From contig CAVVCU010000005.1 in assembly GCA_963746825.1 (NCBI GenBank), positions 620,001 through 684,000 of the forward strand: a stretch of DNA of 64,000 nt, given 5' to 3'. Below are positions 1 through 8,689 of the stretch, piece after piece. The stretch comes from JACVRW01 sp963746825 (GTDB taxonomy: Bacteria; Actinomycetota; Thermoleophilia; Solirubrobacterales; Thermoleophilaceae). The position numbers and the translations under genes were made by a program. The notes under the pieces were generated by a model. It saw only the letters and a list, made by a program, of their open reading frames with translations, made no database searches and had not been told where the DNA came from. Every line of letters starts with the position of its first letter. The first letter of the stretch is position 1.

Positions 1-756
1 CAGGCGCGCGGGCAGCTCGAGGGTGGCCGTGGTCACAAACCAGAAGCGGTCGGCCGTCCACGTGACCGACTCGCCGAAGGGAAGCGTCTCCCGGGGACCC
101 GCCGCGTAGGAGAAGCCGAGACGGGTGCGCTCCGCGACCGGGTCGTAGACCGGAGTCAGCTCGAACGTCCGCTCCTGCCCGTTGCGCTTCACGGTCACGG
201 TGGCCGGCTCGGCGGCCTCACAGCCGCGCCGGGCCTCCCCCGGGCACTTGTGGGTGGCGATCTGCTTCGACAGGTCAGCCGGGTCCCCGCGCTTGCCGTC
301 GACCTCGACCAGCCGGTCGCCGGGCTTCAGGACCGTCGCGGCCGGATAGTTCTTCTCCACCACGCCGACCTTGTTCGAGCCCGTCTCGCCGCCGATCAGG
401 AAGATGAACGCGAACAGCAGCACGAAGGCGAGGATCAGGTTCATGGCCGGCCCGGCCGCGATCACCACGATCCGCTTCCACACCGGCTGGGCGTAGTAGG
501 CCCGCGTGCGAACCTCGTCGGGCAGGTCCTCCGACGGGTTCATGCCGCTGATCTTCACGTACCCGCCCGCGGGGATGAGGCCGACCGCGTACTCCGTCTC
601 GCCGCGCCGCTTGCTGAACAGCGTCGGCGGGAAGAAGAGCGAGAACTTCTCGACCCTCATCCCCACCGACTTGGCGGCCCAGAAGTGCCCCAGCTCGTGC
701 AGGATCACCAGCATCGCGAAGCCGGCAAAGGCGAGGAAGGCGCTGAGGGCCGTCAC
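1..756 (-). CDS. rseP: RseP/site-2 protease family zinc metalloprotease, C-terminus cut by window edge
   Basis: Membrane-embedded M50 protease that cleaves transmembrane substrates such as anti-sigma factors within the bilayer. The GTG start at 756 overlaps the dxr stop (GTGA). The zinc motif HELGH is at residues 20-24 in the first membrane segment. The family motif GPAMN is at about 102-106 within a second hydrophobic stretch, followed by a PDZ-like region containing LKPGDRLVEVDG. About 252 codons are present; the rest, including the expected third zinc ligand, lies outside the window. The position after dxr is the classical cdsA-dxr-rseP order. Family assignment is firm; the substrate is unknown. 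Confidence 0.93.
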   Translation of the reverse strand, partial: MTALSAFLAFAGFAMLVILHELGHFWAAKSVGMRVEKFSLFFPPTLFSKRRGETEYAVGLIPAGGYVKISGMNPSEDLPDEVRTRAYYAQPVWKRIVVIAAGPAMNLILAFVLLFAFIFLIGGETGSNKVGVVEKNYPAATVLKPGDRLVEVDGKRGDPADLSKQIATHKCPGEARRGCEAAEPATVTVKRNGQERTFELTPVYDPVAERTRLGFSYAAGPRETLPFGESVTWTADRFWFVTTATLELPARL

Positions 757-1883
757 GCGGCCACCGCTCGGGCGATCTCGCGGGCCTCGCCGTCGGCCTG
801 GTAGAGATCGGAGAAGTGGCGCACGGGCCGCGCCGGCAGCTCGCTCAGCGTGGACTCGATCACCGTGGCGATCCCGGTGAAGGACAGCTCGCCGCGCAGA
901 AAGGCGTGTACGGCGATCTCGTTGGCCGCGTTGAGCACGCACGGCGCGGTGCCGCCGGCCGTGGCCGCCTCGCGGGCCAGGCGCAGGCAGGCGAAGGTCT
1001 CGGTGTCGGGAGCCTCGAAGGTGAGGGCGCCGACGTCCACCAGGTCGAGGGTCGGGACCGCGACCTCGGCTCGCTCGGGATGGTGCAGCGCGTAGGCGAT
1101 CGGCACCCGCATGTCCGGGTAGCCCAGGTGGGCCAGCGACGCGCCGTCGATCAGGTGCACGAAGGCGTGGACGATCGACTGCGGGTGCACCACCACGTCG
1201 ATGCGGTCGTAGGGCACGCCGAAGAGGTGGTGGGCCTCGATCAGCTCGAGGCCCTTGTTCATGAGCGTGGCGGAGTCGATCGTGATCTTGCCGCCCATGT
1301 CCCAGGTCGGATGGGCCAGTGCCTCGTCGCGGGACACCTCGTCCAGATCGGTCCGCCCGCGAAACGGGCCCCCGCTCGCGGTCAGCACGAGGCGATCGAC
1401 GCTCCCCGGGCGCTCCCCCGCGATCAGCTGGGCGAGGGCGGAGTGCTCGGAGTCGACGGGTATCAGCTGCGCGCCGGTGGCCTCGGCCAGGGCCATCACC
1501 AGCTCGCCGCCCACCACGAGCGACTCCTTGTTGGCCAGGGCGAGGTCGATCCCCTCCCCGAGCGTGGCCACCGTGGGCCCGAGGCCGGCCGAGCCGACCA
1601 GGGCGTTCAGCACCAGATCGCACTCGGTGTCGGTGATCAGCTCGACGAGGCCCTCGGCCCCACTCAGCACCGACCGGCCGGAATGCTCGGCCGCGCGGGC
1701 GGCGGCGTCGGGATCGGCGAGGGCCAGCCGCTCGACTCCGAAGCGCGACGCCTGGTCGAGCAGGAGCTCCCAGCTCGAGTCGGCGGCCAGTCCCGCGACC
1801 TGGAGGTCGCCGGACTGCTCGATCACGTCGAGAGCCTGAGTGCCGATGGAGCCGGTCGAGCCGACGATGAGAATCCTGCGCAC
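753..1883 (-). CDS. dxr: 1-deoxy-D-xylulose 5-phosphate reductoisomerase
   Basis: Second step of the MEP isoprenoid pathway: rearranges and reduces DXP to 2-C-methyl-D-erythritol 4-phosphate with NADPH; cytoplasmic. The 376 residues match the family. The nucleotide-binding loop GSTGSIG is at 8-14, NKESLVVGGE follows in the middle, and PVDSEHSAL and NKGLELIEAHHLF carry metal and substrate contacts. The start is GTG at 1883, seven bases after a TACACT -10 element, so the mRNA is probably leaderless. The stop overlaps the rseP start. A GGDEF gene separates it from cdsA, which explains why it needs its own promoter. Confidence 0.96.
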   Translation of the reverse strand: MRRILIVGSTGSIGTQALDVIEQSGDLQVAGLAADSSWELLLDQASRFGVERLALADPDAAARAAEHSGRSVLSGAEGLVELITDTECDLVLNALVGSAGLGPTVATLGEGIDLALANKESLVVGGELVMALAEATGAQLIPVDSEHSALAQLIAGERPGSVDRLVLTASGGPFRGRTDLDEVSRDEALAHPTWDMGGKITIDSATLMNKGLELIEAHHLFGVPYDRIDVVVHPQSIVHAFVHLIDGASLAHLGYPDMRVPIAYALHHPERAEVAVPTLDLVDVGALTFEAPDTETFACLRLAREAATAGGTAPCVLNAANEIAVHAFLRGELSFTGIATVIESTLSELPARPVRHFSDLYQADGEAREIARAVAA

Positions 1884-1890
1884 GCCTCTG

Positions 1891-1896
1891 AGTGTA
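1891..1896 (-). promoter_or_regulatory. -10 element (TACACT) of a leaderless dxr promoter
   Basis: TACACT on the minus strand ends seven bases before the dxr GTG, the spacing expected when transcription starts at the first codon. No Shine-Dalgarno is needed or convincing here. It lies in the gap after the GGDEF gene stop. Confidence 0.5.
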
Positions 1897-1901
1897 GGAG
1901 G

Positions 1902-4040
1902 CTAGTTTGGTGCTTTCGCCGCGCGCAGCGCCGCCGCCAGCTGACCGGCGACGGTGACCAGGAGCCGCGCGTCGGCCTCGTCGAACGCGGCGAGGGAGGT
2001 GTCCTGCACCGTGATCGCCCCCCAAGGCCGCCCGTCGACCCACACCGGCACGTCCAGCTCGGAGCGCACGTCTCGGGTGGCGGGCACCGAGTAGAAGTCG
2101 GGCTCGGTGGTCACGTCGGTGGCCAGCACCGGTCCACGCTCGCGCAGGCAGCGCCCCACCAGCCCTTGGTAGGACGGCTGGACGAAACCCGCGAACGACG
2201 GCTCGGCGAAGAGCCCGCGGCCGGCTGTCATGTCGAACAGCTCGCCCGGCCCGCCGTTGCCGGAGCGAAGGCGCATCACGCCCGCGGCGCTCACCGCCAT
2301 CACCTCGTACAGCTCGTCGGCCACCAGCGCGGCCATCTCCTCCGGGCCGCCGGCGGCCGGCAGGCCGGCCGCGAGGACGCTCGTCAGCCCCACCTGGCGC
2401 GTGCGCCGGGCGAGCAGGGCGGCGCTACCCCCGTCGGCGGGCCGGGGCGGCATGGCCGAGCGCATCAACATCGCGCATTCCAAAGCAGCCTCCTCGAGCG
2501 CCGAGGAACGCTCGTCGGCATAGATCTCCAACAGCCACGTCGAGTCGTCCCCGGCGGCGGCCGCCACCAGCACGCCGGCGCGCCCCTCGTGCTCGAGCAG
2601 GGCGCGCTCGGCCCGGTCGGCCTCGCCGTCGCCGACCCGCGTGACGAACGCACCGGCGCCCGCCTGGATCAGGCGCGCGGTGGCCGGGTAGTCGTCGATC
2701 GAGTACACGTCGTTGTCGAACTCGACGTGCAGTCCCTGCAGGCGCTGCTCGCGGTCGTCGGCGAGCGACACGGTGTGGATCGTGTAGCCGCCCGCGGGCA
2801 CGACCGACACCGCCCAGGCCGTGGCGTCGAGGGCGACCGAGAGAGCGATGGCCACCGCCTCCACACGCTCCAGCGGGCCGCTGTGCTCGAGGTCGCGTTC
2901 GAATCGCCGGCACACATCGTGCACAGCGTCGCGCACGCGGTCGGGCAGGCTGCGGCGCAGCGCGCGCCGCTCGCCCTCCGCGGGCGGCTCGGGGGCGCGC
3001 GACCCCGCCGTGAAGATCTGTCCCCCGCCGTTGCGCTTGGCGCGATAGAGCGCGGCGTCGGCGGCGCGCAGCAACAGCGCCGGGGTGGCCACCGACGGCT
3101 CCAGCGCGGCCGCTCCGCACGAGACGAGGATGTTCCTGCCCGGCCCCGCGGCCAGCGAGCGCATGGTGGCGGCGGCGACCGCCCGGGCCTCGGCGAGGCC
3201 GCCGCCGTCCATCACCACGCAGAACTCGTCGCCTGCGAGGCGGCCGACCAGGCTGCCCGGCCGAGTGGCGGAGGCAGCCACGAGGGCTTCCCCCACGCGC
3301 CTCAGCGCGCGGTCGCCCGCGGCGTGGCCGGCGGCGTCGTTGATGGCCTTCAGCTCGTCCACATCGCACAGGAGCACCGCCAGCGCTCCTCCGCGGTCTT
3401 TCGCGCGCGTCACCGCGCGCTCGAGGCGCTCGTCGAGCGCGCGGCGGTTGGCCAGGCCCGTGAGCGAGTCCTCGTAGGCCAGGCGCGACACCCTCGTGAA
3501 GAGCTCCGCTCGTCCGATGGCGAGGGCCAGCTGCCCGGCGACGGCCTCGAGGAAGCGCACGTCCTCGCCGCGGAAGCGAGGCTGGCCCGGCGCGGTGGTC
3601 GCGTACACCTCGCCCCAGACCACGTCCTCCACGAGGATGGCCACCCCGACGTGAGACTCCTTGCGGAGCCGCTTCAGGAGTGCGACCGACCAGAGCGGGG
3701 CCTGACCGTCGTCGATCGAGTTGAAGAACGAGACCCCGTCGTGAAACAGGCGCTGGTTCACCTGGTCGTCGACCACGGGATAGACCTCGTCGGCCGGATA
3801 GCGCTCCTCCCCAGGCCCGAGAGCGCCGACGTTGATGATCGTGCGCAGCATGCCGGCCTCCCGCTCGTAGCGGCTCACCGACAGCGAGGCCGCGTTGACC
3901 GCCGCGCGCGCCTCCTCGGCCGCCACCTCGAGGACCTCCTCGAGCTCGTGGGTGCCCGCCGCCGCCGCCGCGACGCGCAGCAGCGCATCGCCCCCGGGCG
4001 GGCTCCGGAAAGCAGGCCTGATCACCCGGGCGGGCTCCAT
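1902..4040 (-). CDS. GAF-GGDEF diguanylate cyclase-like sensor
   Basis: Predicted cytoplasmic signalling protein of 712 residues. An N-terminal GAF domain (about 25-185) is followed by a GGDEF domain (about 195-350) with the active-site variant AGDEF and the upstream signature DSLTGLANRRALDERL. Then come a less conserved GAF-like stretch and a C-terminal GAF domain (about 545-710) ending near the stop. AGDEF is compatible with cyclic di-GMP synthesis; I see no RxxD inhibitory site just before it. No membrane segment is visible. It sits between cdsA and dxr, which are usually adjacent, so it looks inserted into a conserved operon. The ligand is unknown. Confidence 0.85.
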   Translation of the reverse strand: MEPARVIRPAFRSPPGGDALLRVAAAAAGTHELEEVLEVAAEEARAAVNAASLSVSRYEREAGMLRTIINVGALGPGEERYPADEVYPVVDDQVNQRLFHDGVSFFNSIDDGQAPLWSVALLKRLRKESHVGVAILVEDVVWGEVYATTAPGQPRFRGEDVRFLEAVAGQLALAIGRAELFTRVSRLAYEDSLTGLANRRALDERLERAVTRAKDRGGALAVLLCDVDELKAINDAAGHAAGDRALRRVGEALVAASATRPGSLVGRLAGDEFCVVMDGGGLAEARAVAAATMRSLAAGPGRNILVSCGAAALEPSVATPALLLRAADAALYRAKRNGGGQIFTAGSRAPEPPAEGERRALRRSLPDRVRDAVHDVCRRFERDLEHSGPLERVEAVAIALSVALDATAWAVSVVPAGGYTIHTVSLADDREQRLQGLHVEFDNDVYSIDDYPATARLIQAGAGAFVTRVGDGEADRAERALLEHEGRAGVLVAAAAGDDSTWLLEIYADERSSALEEAALECAMLMRSAMPPRPADGGSAALLARRTRQVGLTSVLAAGLPAAGGPEEMAALVADELYEVMAVSAAGVMRLRSGNGGPGELFDMTAGRGLFAEPSFAGFVQPSYQGLVGRCLRERGPVLATDVTTEPDFYSVPATRDVRSELDVPVWVDGRPWGAITVQDTSLAAFDEADARLLVTVAGQLAAALRAAKAPN

Positions 4041-4102
4041 GCCTTGAACATCGGCCTGTGGGGTCGGGTGCTTGAGGAACCGGGCTTGGCCGGCGAGCGG
4101 GC

Positions 4103-4990
4103 TCAGCCGTAGCCCAGGGCGACCGCGGCGTAGTAGCCGACCACCATGGTGAAGAAGACCGCGTCGAGGCGGTCCAGCACCCCGCCGTGCGCCCCGAAGA
4201 AGCGGCTCGTGTCCTTGACCTCGAGGTCGCGCTTGATCATCGACTCGAAAAGGTCACCCACCGGGGCGGCGAGCGACACCAGGAAGCCGATCAGCAGCGC
4301 GTGCCAGCCGGTCAGCCAGTCCTGATAGAGGCCGCAGAGCCAGAACGTCACGGTGCCGCCCACGATTCCGCCCACGAGCCCCTCGAGCGTCTTGTTGGGG
4401 GAGATCAGCGGGGCAATCTTCGTGCGCCCGTAGGAGCGCCCGACGAAGTAGGCGAACGAATCGCCGACGAAGGTGGCGATCAAGACGTCGAACACGAGGC
4501 CCATCCCGGTCACGATCTCGTCACCGCCCTCGGTGATCTGGAGGTCGCGCAGCCAGATCGCGTGGACCATGGCCAAACCGATCCAGACCGCTCCGAAGAT
4601 CGTGACCGCGATCGCCCAGGAGACGTTCTCGCGGCGGGGCCGCAGCAGTGCCACGAAGAAGGTCACGGGAAAGGCGGCCACCAGGACCATCACGACGTGG
4701 CGCGGCTCGCCGTAGAGCGCCGCGGCCAGCAGGGCGGTGAGCACGAGGAACCCGGCCAGCGCCGGCGGGCGTACCCGCGCCATCAGCGTGTAGAGCTCGC
4801 CCAGGGCGACGATGCCCAGCACCACGAGGCCCAGCGCGAAGACCTCTCCCCCGCGCCAGACGATGAAGATGGCGAACAGCGCCGCGGGGATGGCCACCGC
4901 GACCCGGGCCGGCAGGTCGGACTTGCCGTGCTTGGGCGGCGCGTCGGGCGGCGGCGGATCGCCGCGGCGGGGGTCGCGTACCGCGGTCAC
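4103..4990 (-). CDS. cdsA: Phosphatidate cytidylyltransferase
   Basis: Makes CDP-diacylglycerol from phosphatidate and CTP, the branch point for membrane phospholipids; integral membrane enzyme. 295 residues with several hydrophobic segments. The C-terminal family signature is complete: SMIKRDLEVKD followed by AHGGVLDRLDA, and the earlier SPNKTLEG motif is present. The N-terminus (about 30 residues) is polar and Pro/Asp-rich. The GTG start directly abuts the uppS stop with no gap, so the two are probably translated from one mRNA. Confidence 0.95.
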   Translation of the reverse strand: MTAVRDPRRGDPPPPDAPPKHGKSDLPARVAVAIPAALFAIFIVWRGGEVFALGLVVLGIVALGELYTLMARVRPPALAGFLVLTALLAAALYGEPRHVVMVLVAAFPVTFFVALLRPRRENVSWAIAVTIFGAVWIGLAMVHAIWLRDLQITEGGDEIVTGMGLVFDVLIATFVGDSFAYFVGRSYGRTKIAPLISPNKTLEGLVGGIVGGTVTFWLCGLYQDWLTGWHALLIGFLVSLAAPVGDLFESMIKRDLEVKDTSRFFGAHGGVLDRLDAVFFTMVVGYYAAVALGYG

Positions 4991-5668
4991 TCAGCGCGCT
5001 CCGAAGCGCCGCGCGCGCTCACGGTATTCGGCCAGCGAGGCCTCGAAGGCCTCACGCGAGAAGTCGGGCCAGAGCTCGTCGCGAAACACGAACTCCGCGT
5101 AGGCCAGCTGCCAGAGCAGGTAGTTCGAGATGCGCAGCTCGCCGCTCGTGCGGATCAGGAGGTCGGGATCGTGCATGTCGGGGGCGTACAGGTGGCGGCG
5201 GAACTCGTCCTCCGTCTCACCGTTGAAGGTTCGCGCCGCGTCGACGATCTCCGCCCTGCCGCCGTAGTTGAAGGCCACGAACAGCGTGATGCGCGTGTTG
5301 CCGGCCGTCGTGGCTTCGGCCCAGTCCATCCGGCGTGTGAGATCCGCGCTCACCCCCTCGCGGCGCCCGATGAAGCGCATCCGCACGCCCTCCTCGTCGA
5401 GCTCGGGCGTCTCGCGGTCGATGCGCTCGCCGAACATGGCCATGAGGCCCTCCACCTCCGCCCTGGGCCGCGTCCAGTTCTCGGTTGAGAACGAGTAGAC
5501 CGTCAGCTCGCGTACGCCCAGGCGCGCCGCGTCGCGCAGCCGGGCCTTGACCGTGTCGGCTCCGGCCTGGTGGCCGGCGAGCACCGGGAGGCCGCGCTCG
5601 CGTGCCCACCGGCCGTTGCCGTCGGTGATGATGGCGACATAGCGGGGCCGAGCCTCCTCGGCCCCCAT
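4991..5668 (-). CDS. uppS: Isoprenyl transferase (undecaprenyl diphosphate synthase family)
   Basis: Condenses isopentenyl diphosphate onto an allylic primer in cis to make the lipid carrier for cell-wall synthesis. 225 residues. The active-site segment TDGNGRWA has its Asp at about residue 16, and NYGGRAEI and RTSGELRISNYLLWQ complete the family pattern. I chose ATG at 5668 rather than TTG at 5671 because GGAGG lies four bases upstream; this start overlaps the frr stop (TGATG). Chain length of the product cannot be read from sequence. Confidence 0.95.
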   Translation of the reverse strand: MGAEEARPRYVAIITDGNGRWARERGLPVLAGHQAGADTVKARLRDAARLGVRELTVYSFSTENWTRPRAEVEGLMAMFGERIDRETPELDEEGVRMRFIGRREGVSADLTRRMDWAEATTAGNTRITLFVAFNYGGRAEIVDAARTFNGETEDEFRRHLYAPDMHDPDLLIRTSGELRISNYLLWQLAYAEFVFRDELWPDFSREAFEASLAEYRERARRFGAR

Positions 5669-6237
5669 CAAACCTCCAGGATCTCTTCTTCCTTGCCGGC
5701 CAGGGCCGTGTCGATCTCCCCGACGTGGGAGTCGGTCAGCTTCTGAAGCTCCGACTCGGCCCGGTGCTCGTCGTCGGACCCGACCTCGCCCTCGCTCTTT
5801 AGCTCGCGCAGGTCGTGCATCACGTCGCGCCGGATGTTGCGCACCGCCACCCGGCCCCCCTCGGCGATCCCGTGCACCACCTTCACCAGCTCGCGGCGGC
5901 GCTCCTCGGTCAGCTCCGGGATCTGCAGGCGGATCAGCTGGCCGTCGTTGGACGGAGTGAGCCCGACGTCGGACTCGAGGATCGACTTCTCGATCTGCTT
6001 GATCGAGTTCTTGTCGTAGGGGGTGATGGTGAGCAGGCGCGCCTCGGAGGCCGAGATCTGAGCCAGCTGGCGCAGCGGCGTGGCGGCGCCGTAGTAGTCG
6101 ACCTCGATGCGGTCGAGCAGATGGGGCGACGCACGACCCGTACGCACGGTCGAGAACTCGGCCCGGGTCGACTCCACGGACTTCTGCATCCGGGCGCTCG
6201 CCTCGTCCAGGAAGTCCTTCAGCACCTCGCCGGCCAT
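5668..6237 (-). CDS. frr: Ribosome recycling factor
   Basis: Splits post-termination ribosomes together with EF-G. 189 residues, near the family norm of 185. Conserved RTGRASPHLLDRI and the C-terminal KVVHGIAEGGRVAVRNIRRD helix are present. The start is ATG at 6237 overlapping the last base of the pyrH TAA; a longer open frame upstream lies inside pyrH and is not used. Part of rpsB-tsf-pyrH-frr. Confidence 0.96.
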   Translation of the reverse strand: MAGEVLKDFLDEASARMQKSVESTRAEFSTVRTGRASPHLLDRIEVDYYGAATPLRQLAQISASEARLLTITPYDKNSIKQIEKSILESDVGLTPSNDGQLIRLQIPELTEERRRELVKVVHGIAEGGRVAVRNIRRDVMHDLRELKSEGEVGSDDEHRAESELQKLTDSHVGEIDTALAGKEEEILEV

Positions 6238-6953
6238 TAGCTGCTCACCACGGTTCCCACTCGCTCGCCGCACACTATCCGGTCGATGTTGCCCTCGTCG
6301 TCCATGTTGAACACGTGGATCGGCAGCCCGTTGTCCATGCACAGCGACAGGGCGGTGGAGTCCATTACGGCGAGGCGCTGCTCGATCGCCTCGTAGTGGC
6401 TGATCGCGGGGATGAACTCCGCAGTGGGATCCGTGCGCGGGTCGGCGCTGTAGACACCCTCCACCCCGTTCTTGGCCATGAGGATGGCCTCTGCGTGGAT
6501 CTCCAGCGCGCGCAGGGCGGCTGCCGTGTCGGTGGTGAAGAACGGGTTGCCGGTGCCGGCGGCGAAGATCACGACCCGCCCCTTCTCCAGGTGTCGCATG
6601 GCGCGCCGGCGGATGTAGGGCTCGGCCACCTCGGAGATGGTGATCGCCGACTGCACGCGGGTCCGGGCGCCGCGCTTCTCGAGCGCGTCCTGGAGCGCGA
6701 GCGCGTTGAGGACGGTGGCGAGCATCCCCATGTAGTCGCCGGTGGCCCGGTCCATGCCCGCCGCGGCGCCGGAGAGCCCGCGGTAGATGTTGCCGCCACC
6801 GACCACGATGGCCATCTCGACCCCGCGGTCGGTGACCGTCTTGACCTGCGCGGCGATTGCGGCGATGCGAACGGGGTCGGCTCCGTACTCGAGATCGCCC
6901 ATGAGCGCCTCGCCCGAGAGCTTCAGAAGAACTCTCTTGAAAGCCGGGTTCAC
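6237..6953 (-). CDS. pyrH: UMP kinase
   Basis: Phosphorylates UMP to UDP in pyrimidine nucleotide synthesis; hexameric, cytoplasmic. 238 residues from a GTG start at 6953 that overlaps the tsf stop (GTGA). The N-terminal KRVLLKLSGEAL and IVVGGGNIYRG motifs and the later AAGTGNPFFTTDTAA loop are those of bacterial PyrH. The frame stays open further upstream but that part lies within tsf and is not conserved. Confidence 0.96.
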   Translation of the reverse strand: MNPAFKRVLLKLSGEALMGDLEYGADPVRIAAIAAQVKTVTDRGVEMAIVVGGGNIYRGLSGAAAGMDRATGDYMGMLATVLNALALQDALEKRGARTRVQSAITISEVAEPYIRRRAMRHLEKGRVVIFAAGTGNPFFTTDTAAALRALEIHAEAILMAKNGVEGVYSADPRTDPTAEFIPAISHYEAIEQRLAVMDSTALSLCMDNGLPIHVFNMDDEGNIDRIVCGERVGTVVSS

Positions 6954-7567
6954 CCTTCGCCGACCTGGAAGCGGGCGAACCGCCGCACCACCACGTTCTC
7001 CCCCGTCCCGGCCGATATCTCGGTGCGCAGCTCCTCCAGCGTCTTGCCCTGGTGCTTGTCCTCGTTCACGTGGGTCTGTCGCATCAGCACCACCTCGTCG
7101 AGCCACTTGCGCAGGCGGCCCTCGACGATCTTCTCCTGCACGTTCTCGGGCTTGCCCTCGCCGGCGGCCTGCTCGCGGAACACCCGCAGCTCGGCCTCCT
7201 TGGCCTCCTCCGACACGTCGTCCTCGGATACGAACAGCGGGTTGGCGGCCGCGGCGTGCAGGGCCACCTCGCGGGCGAACTCCTGGAAGTCGCTGTTGCG
7301 GGCCACGAAGTCCGTCTCGCAGTTGACCTCGACGAGCACGCCGATCTTGCCCCCCGCGTGGATGTAGCTCGACACGACGCCCTCGCTGGCCGTGCGCCCG
7401 CCGCGCTTGGCCGCCGAGGCCTGGCCCTTCACGCGCAGGATCTCGACCGCCTTGTCGGCGTCGCCTCCGGCTTCCTGGAGCGCGGCCTTGCAGTCCATCA
7501 TCCCGGCTCCGGTGCGATCGCGCAGGGCCTTCACGTCCTTGGCGGATATCTCCACGGTGCTGCTCAT
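6950..7567 (-). CDS. tsf: Elongation factor Ts, short form
   Basis: Nucleotide exchange factor for EF-Tu. About 205 residues, clearly shorter than the 270-300 residues common in actinobacteria and more like Thermus or cyanobacterial EF-Ts. The N-terminal UBA-like region with RTGAGMMDCKAAL and the core signature EVNCETDFVARN are intact. Start chosen as ATG at 7567, five bases after AGGAG; the preceding GTG at 7570 is too close to the Shine-Dalgarno. Confidence 0.95.
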   Translation of the reverse strand: MSSTVEISAKDVKALRDRTGAGMMDCKAALQEAGGDADKAVEILRVKGQASAAKRGGRTASEGVVSSYIHAGGKIGVLVEVNCETDFVARNSDFQEFAREVALHAAAANPLFVSEDDVSEEAKEAELRVFREQAAGEGKPENVQEKIVEGRLRKWLDEVVLMRQTHVNEDKHQGKTLEELRTEISAGTGENVVVRRFARFQVGEG

Positions 7568-7569
7568 CA

Positions 7570-8508
7570 CTACTCCTCGTCAGGGTCGAAGGTGCGGCGT
7601 TCCCGCGGGGCCGCGGGGCCGGCCGCGGTGGCGGCCTCCGCGCGGGTGCCGCTCGGGGTGGCGGGCTCGTCGGGCGCGAAGCCGGCCTCCTCCGACTCGC
7701 GGCGGGCCCGCTCCTCGGCCTCCTGGCGCTCGCGGTCCTCCTGCTCGCGCAGGGCTCGCTCCTCGGCCTCGCGGCGCTCGGCCTCCTCGCGCTCGCGGCG
7801 GGCGGCCTCCTCCTCGGCCCGGAACAGCGCCGAGCGCTCGGACACCACGTCGGAGATGCCCTGGATGATGAGCCGGCAGGAGCGAATCGCGTCGTCGTTG
7901 CCCGGGATCACGAAGTCCACGGGGTCGGGGTCGCAGTTGGTGTCGACCAGGCCGATGATCGGGATCTTCAGCCGCACGGCCTCGCGCACGCCGATGGTCT
8001 CGGTCTTCATGTCCACAACGAACATCGCGTCGGGCGGACGCTGCATGTCCGCCACGCCGCCCAGGTTGGTCTCGAGCTTGTCCCGCTCGGCCATCGCGGC
8101 GATGCGCTCGCGCACCGGCAGCAGGTCCATCGAACCCGTCTCGGTCCACTCGCGCAGCTCGTGGAGGCGCTTGATGCGCTTGTTGATGGTCTGGAAATTG
8201 GTCAGCAGGCCGCCCAGCCAGCGCTGGTTGACGTAGGGCATGCCGCACGCCTCGGCGCCTTCGCGGGTGGTGTCGCGCGCCTGCTTCTTGGTGCCGACGA
8301 AGAGGATGGTCCCGCCGCGGCCGGCGAGCTCACCCGCGAACTCCTGCGCGTTGTGCAGGAGCCGCTCGGTCTTCTGCAGGTCGATGATGTGGATTCCGCC
8401 GCGCTCGCCGAAGATGAAGCGGCGCATCTTGGGGTTCCAGCGGCGGGTCTGATGGCCGAAGTGAACGCCGGCCTCCAGCAGCTCCTTGATGCCGATCTCG
8501 GTGGCCAA
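7570..8508 (-). CDS. rpsB: 30S ribosomal protein S2 with charged C-terminal extension
   Basis: Small-subunit ribosomal protein. 312 residues; the S2 fold (GVHFGHQTRRWNPKM, FVGTKKQA, PIIGLVDTNCDPD) ends near residue 225. After it comes an 85-residue tail, first Glu/Arg-rich and probably helical, then Pro/Ala-rich, ending in FDPDEE. The start is TTG at 8508 with AAGGGAG seven bases upstream. First gene of the rpsB-to-rseP operon. The tail is not needed for the core S2 fold; its function is unknown. Confidence 0.95.
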   Translation of the reverse strand: MATEIGIKELLEAGVHFGHQTRRWNPKMRRFIFGERGGIHIIDLQKTERLLHNAQEFAGELAGRGGTILFVGTKKQARDTTREGAEACGMPYVNQRWLGGLLTNFQTINKRIKRLHELREWTETGSMDLLPVRERIAAMAERDKLETNLGGVADMQRPPDAMFVVDMKTETIGVREAVRLKIPIIGLVDTNCDPDPVDFVIPGNDDAIRSCRLIIQGISDVVSERSALFRAEEEAARREREEAERREAEERALREQEDRERQEAEERARRESEEAGFAPDEPATPSGTRAEAATAAGPAAPRERRTFDPDEE

Positions 8509-8560
8509 AGAGATACTCCCTTGTTTTTTGTGTGGTGATCCCCGCCGGCCGCGCTGTGGA

Positions 8561-8579
8561 CCCGGACACGATGTCCGGG
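8561..8579 (-). promoter_or_regulatory. Hairpin in the rpsB 5' leader
   Basis: Perfect 8-bp inverted repeat CCCGGACA/TGTCCGGG with a three-base loop, 52-71 bases upstream of the rpsB TTG. No U-run follows it, so it is not an obvious terminator. It could be a leader structure for S2 autoregulation; that role is inference. Confidence 0.35.
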
Positions 8580-8655
8580 CAGGGCCACGGCGCTTGTGAG
8601 CGACGGGATAGACGACTGGTCAGCGGCCAAGGATAGCTGTGGGCGCCCCAAAAGG

Positions 8656-8682
8656 AACGAGGCGCCCGGAAGGCGCCTCGTT
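8656..8682 (-). terminator. Intrinsic terminator after rluD
   Basis: Perfect 11-bp stem AACGAGGCGCC/GGCGCCTCGTT around a five-base loop, beginning seven bases past the rluD stop. On the minus strand it is followed by CCTTTTGG. This separates the lspA-rluD transcript from rpsB. Confidence 0.75.
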
Positions 8683-8689
8683 CACGTGT

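Noticed and set aside
816..4112. A 1,098-codon open frame on the + strand opposite dxr and the GGDEF gene
   Set aside because: Antisense open frame caused by high GC; residue pattern is low-complexity (His/Arg/Gly) and matches no family, while the minus-strand genes are clear.
8509..8655. Riboswitch upstream of rpsB
   Set aside because: Only one simple hairpin is visible; no known aptamer consensus.
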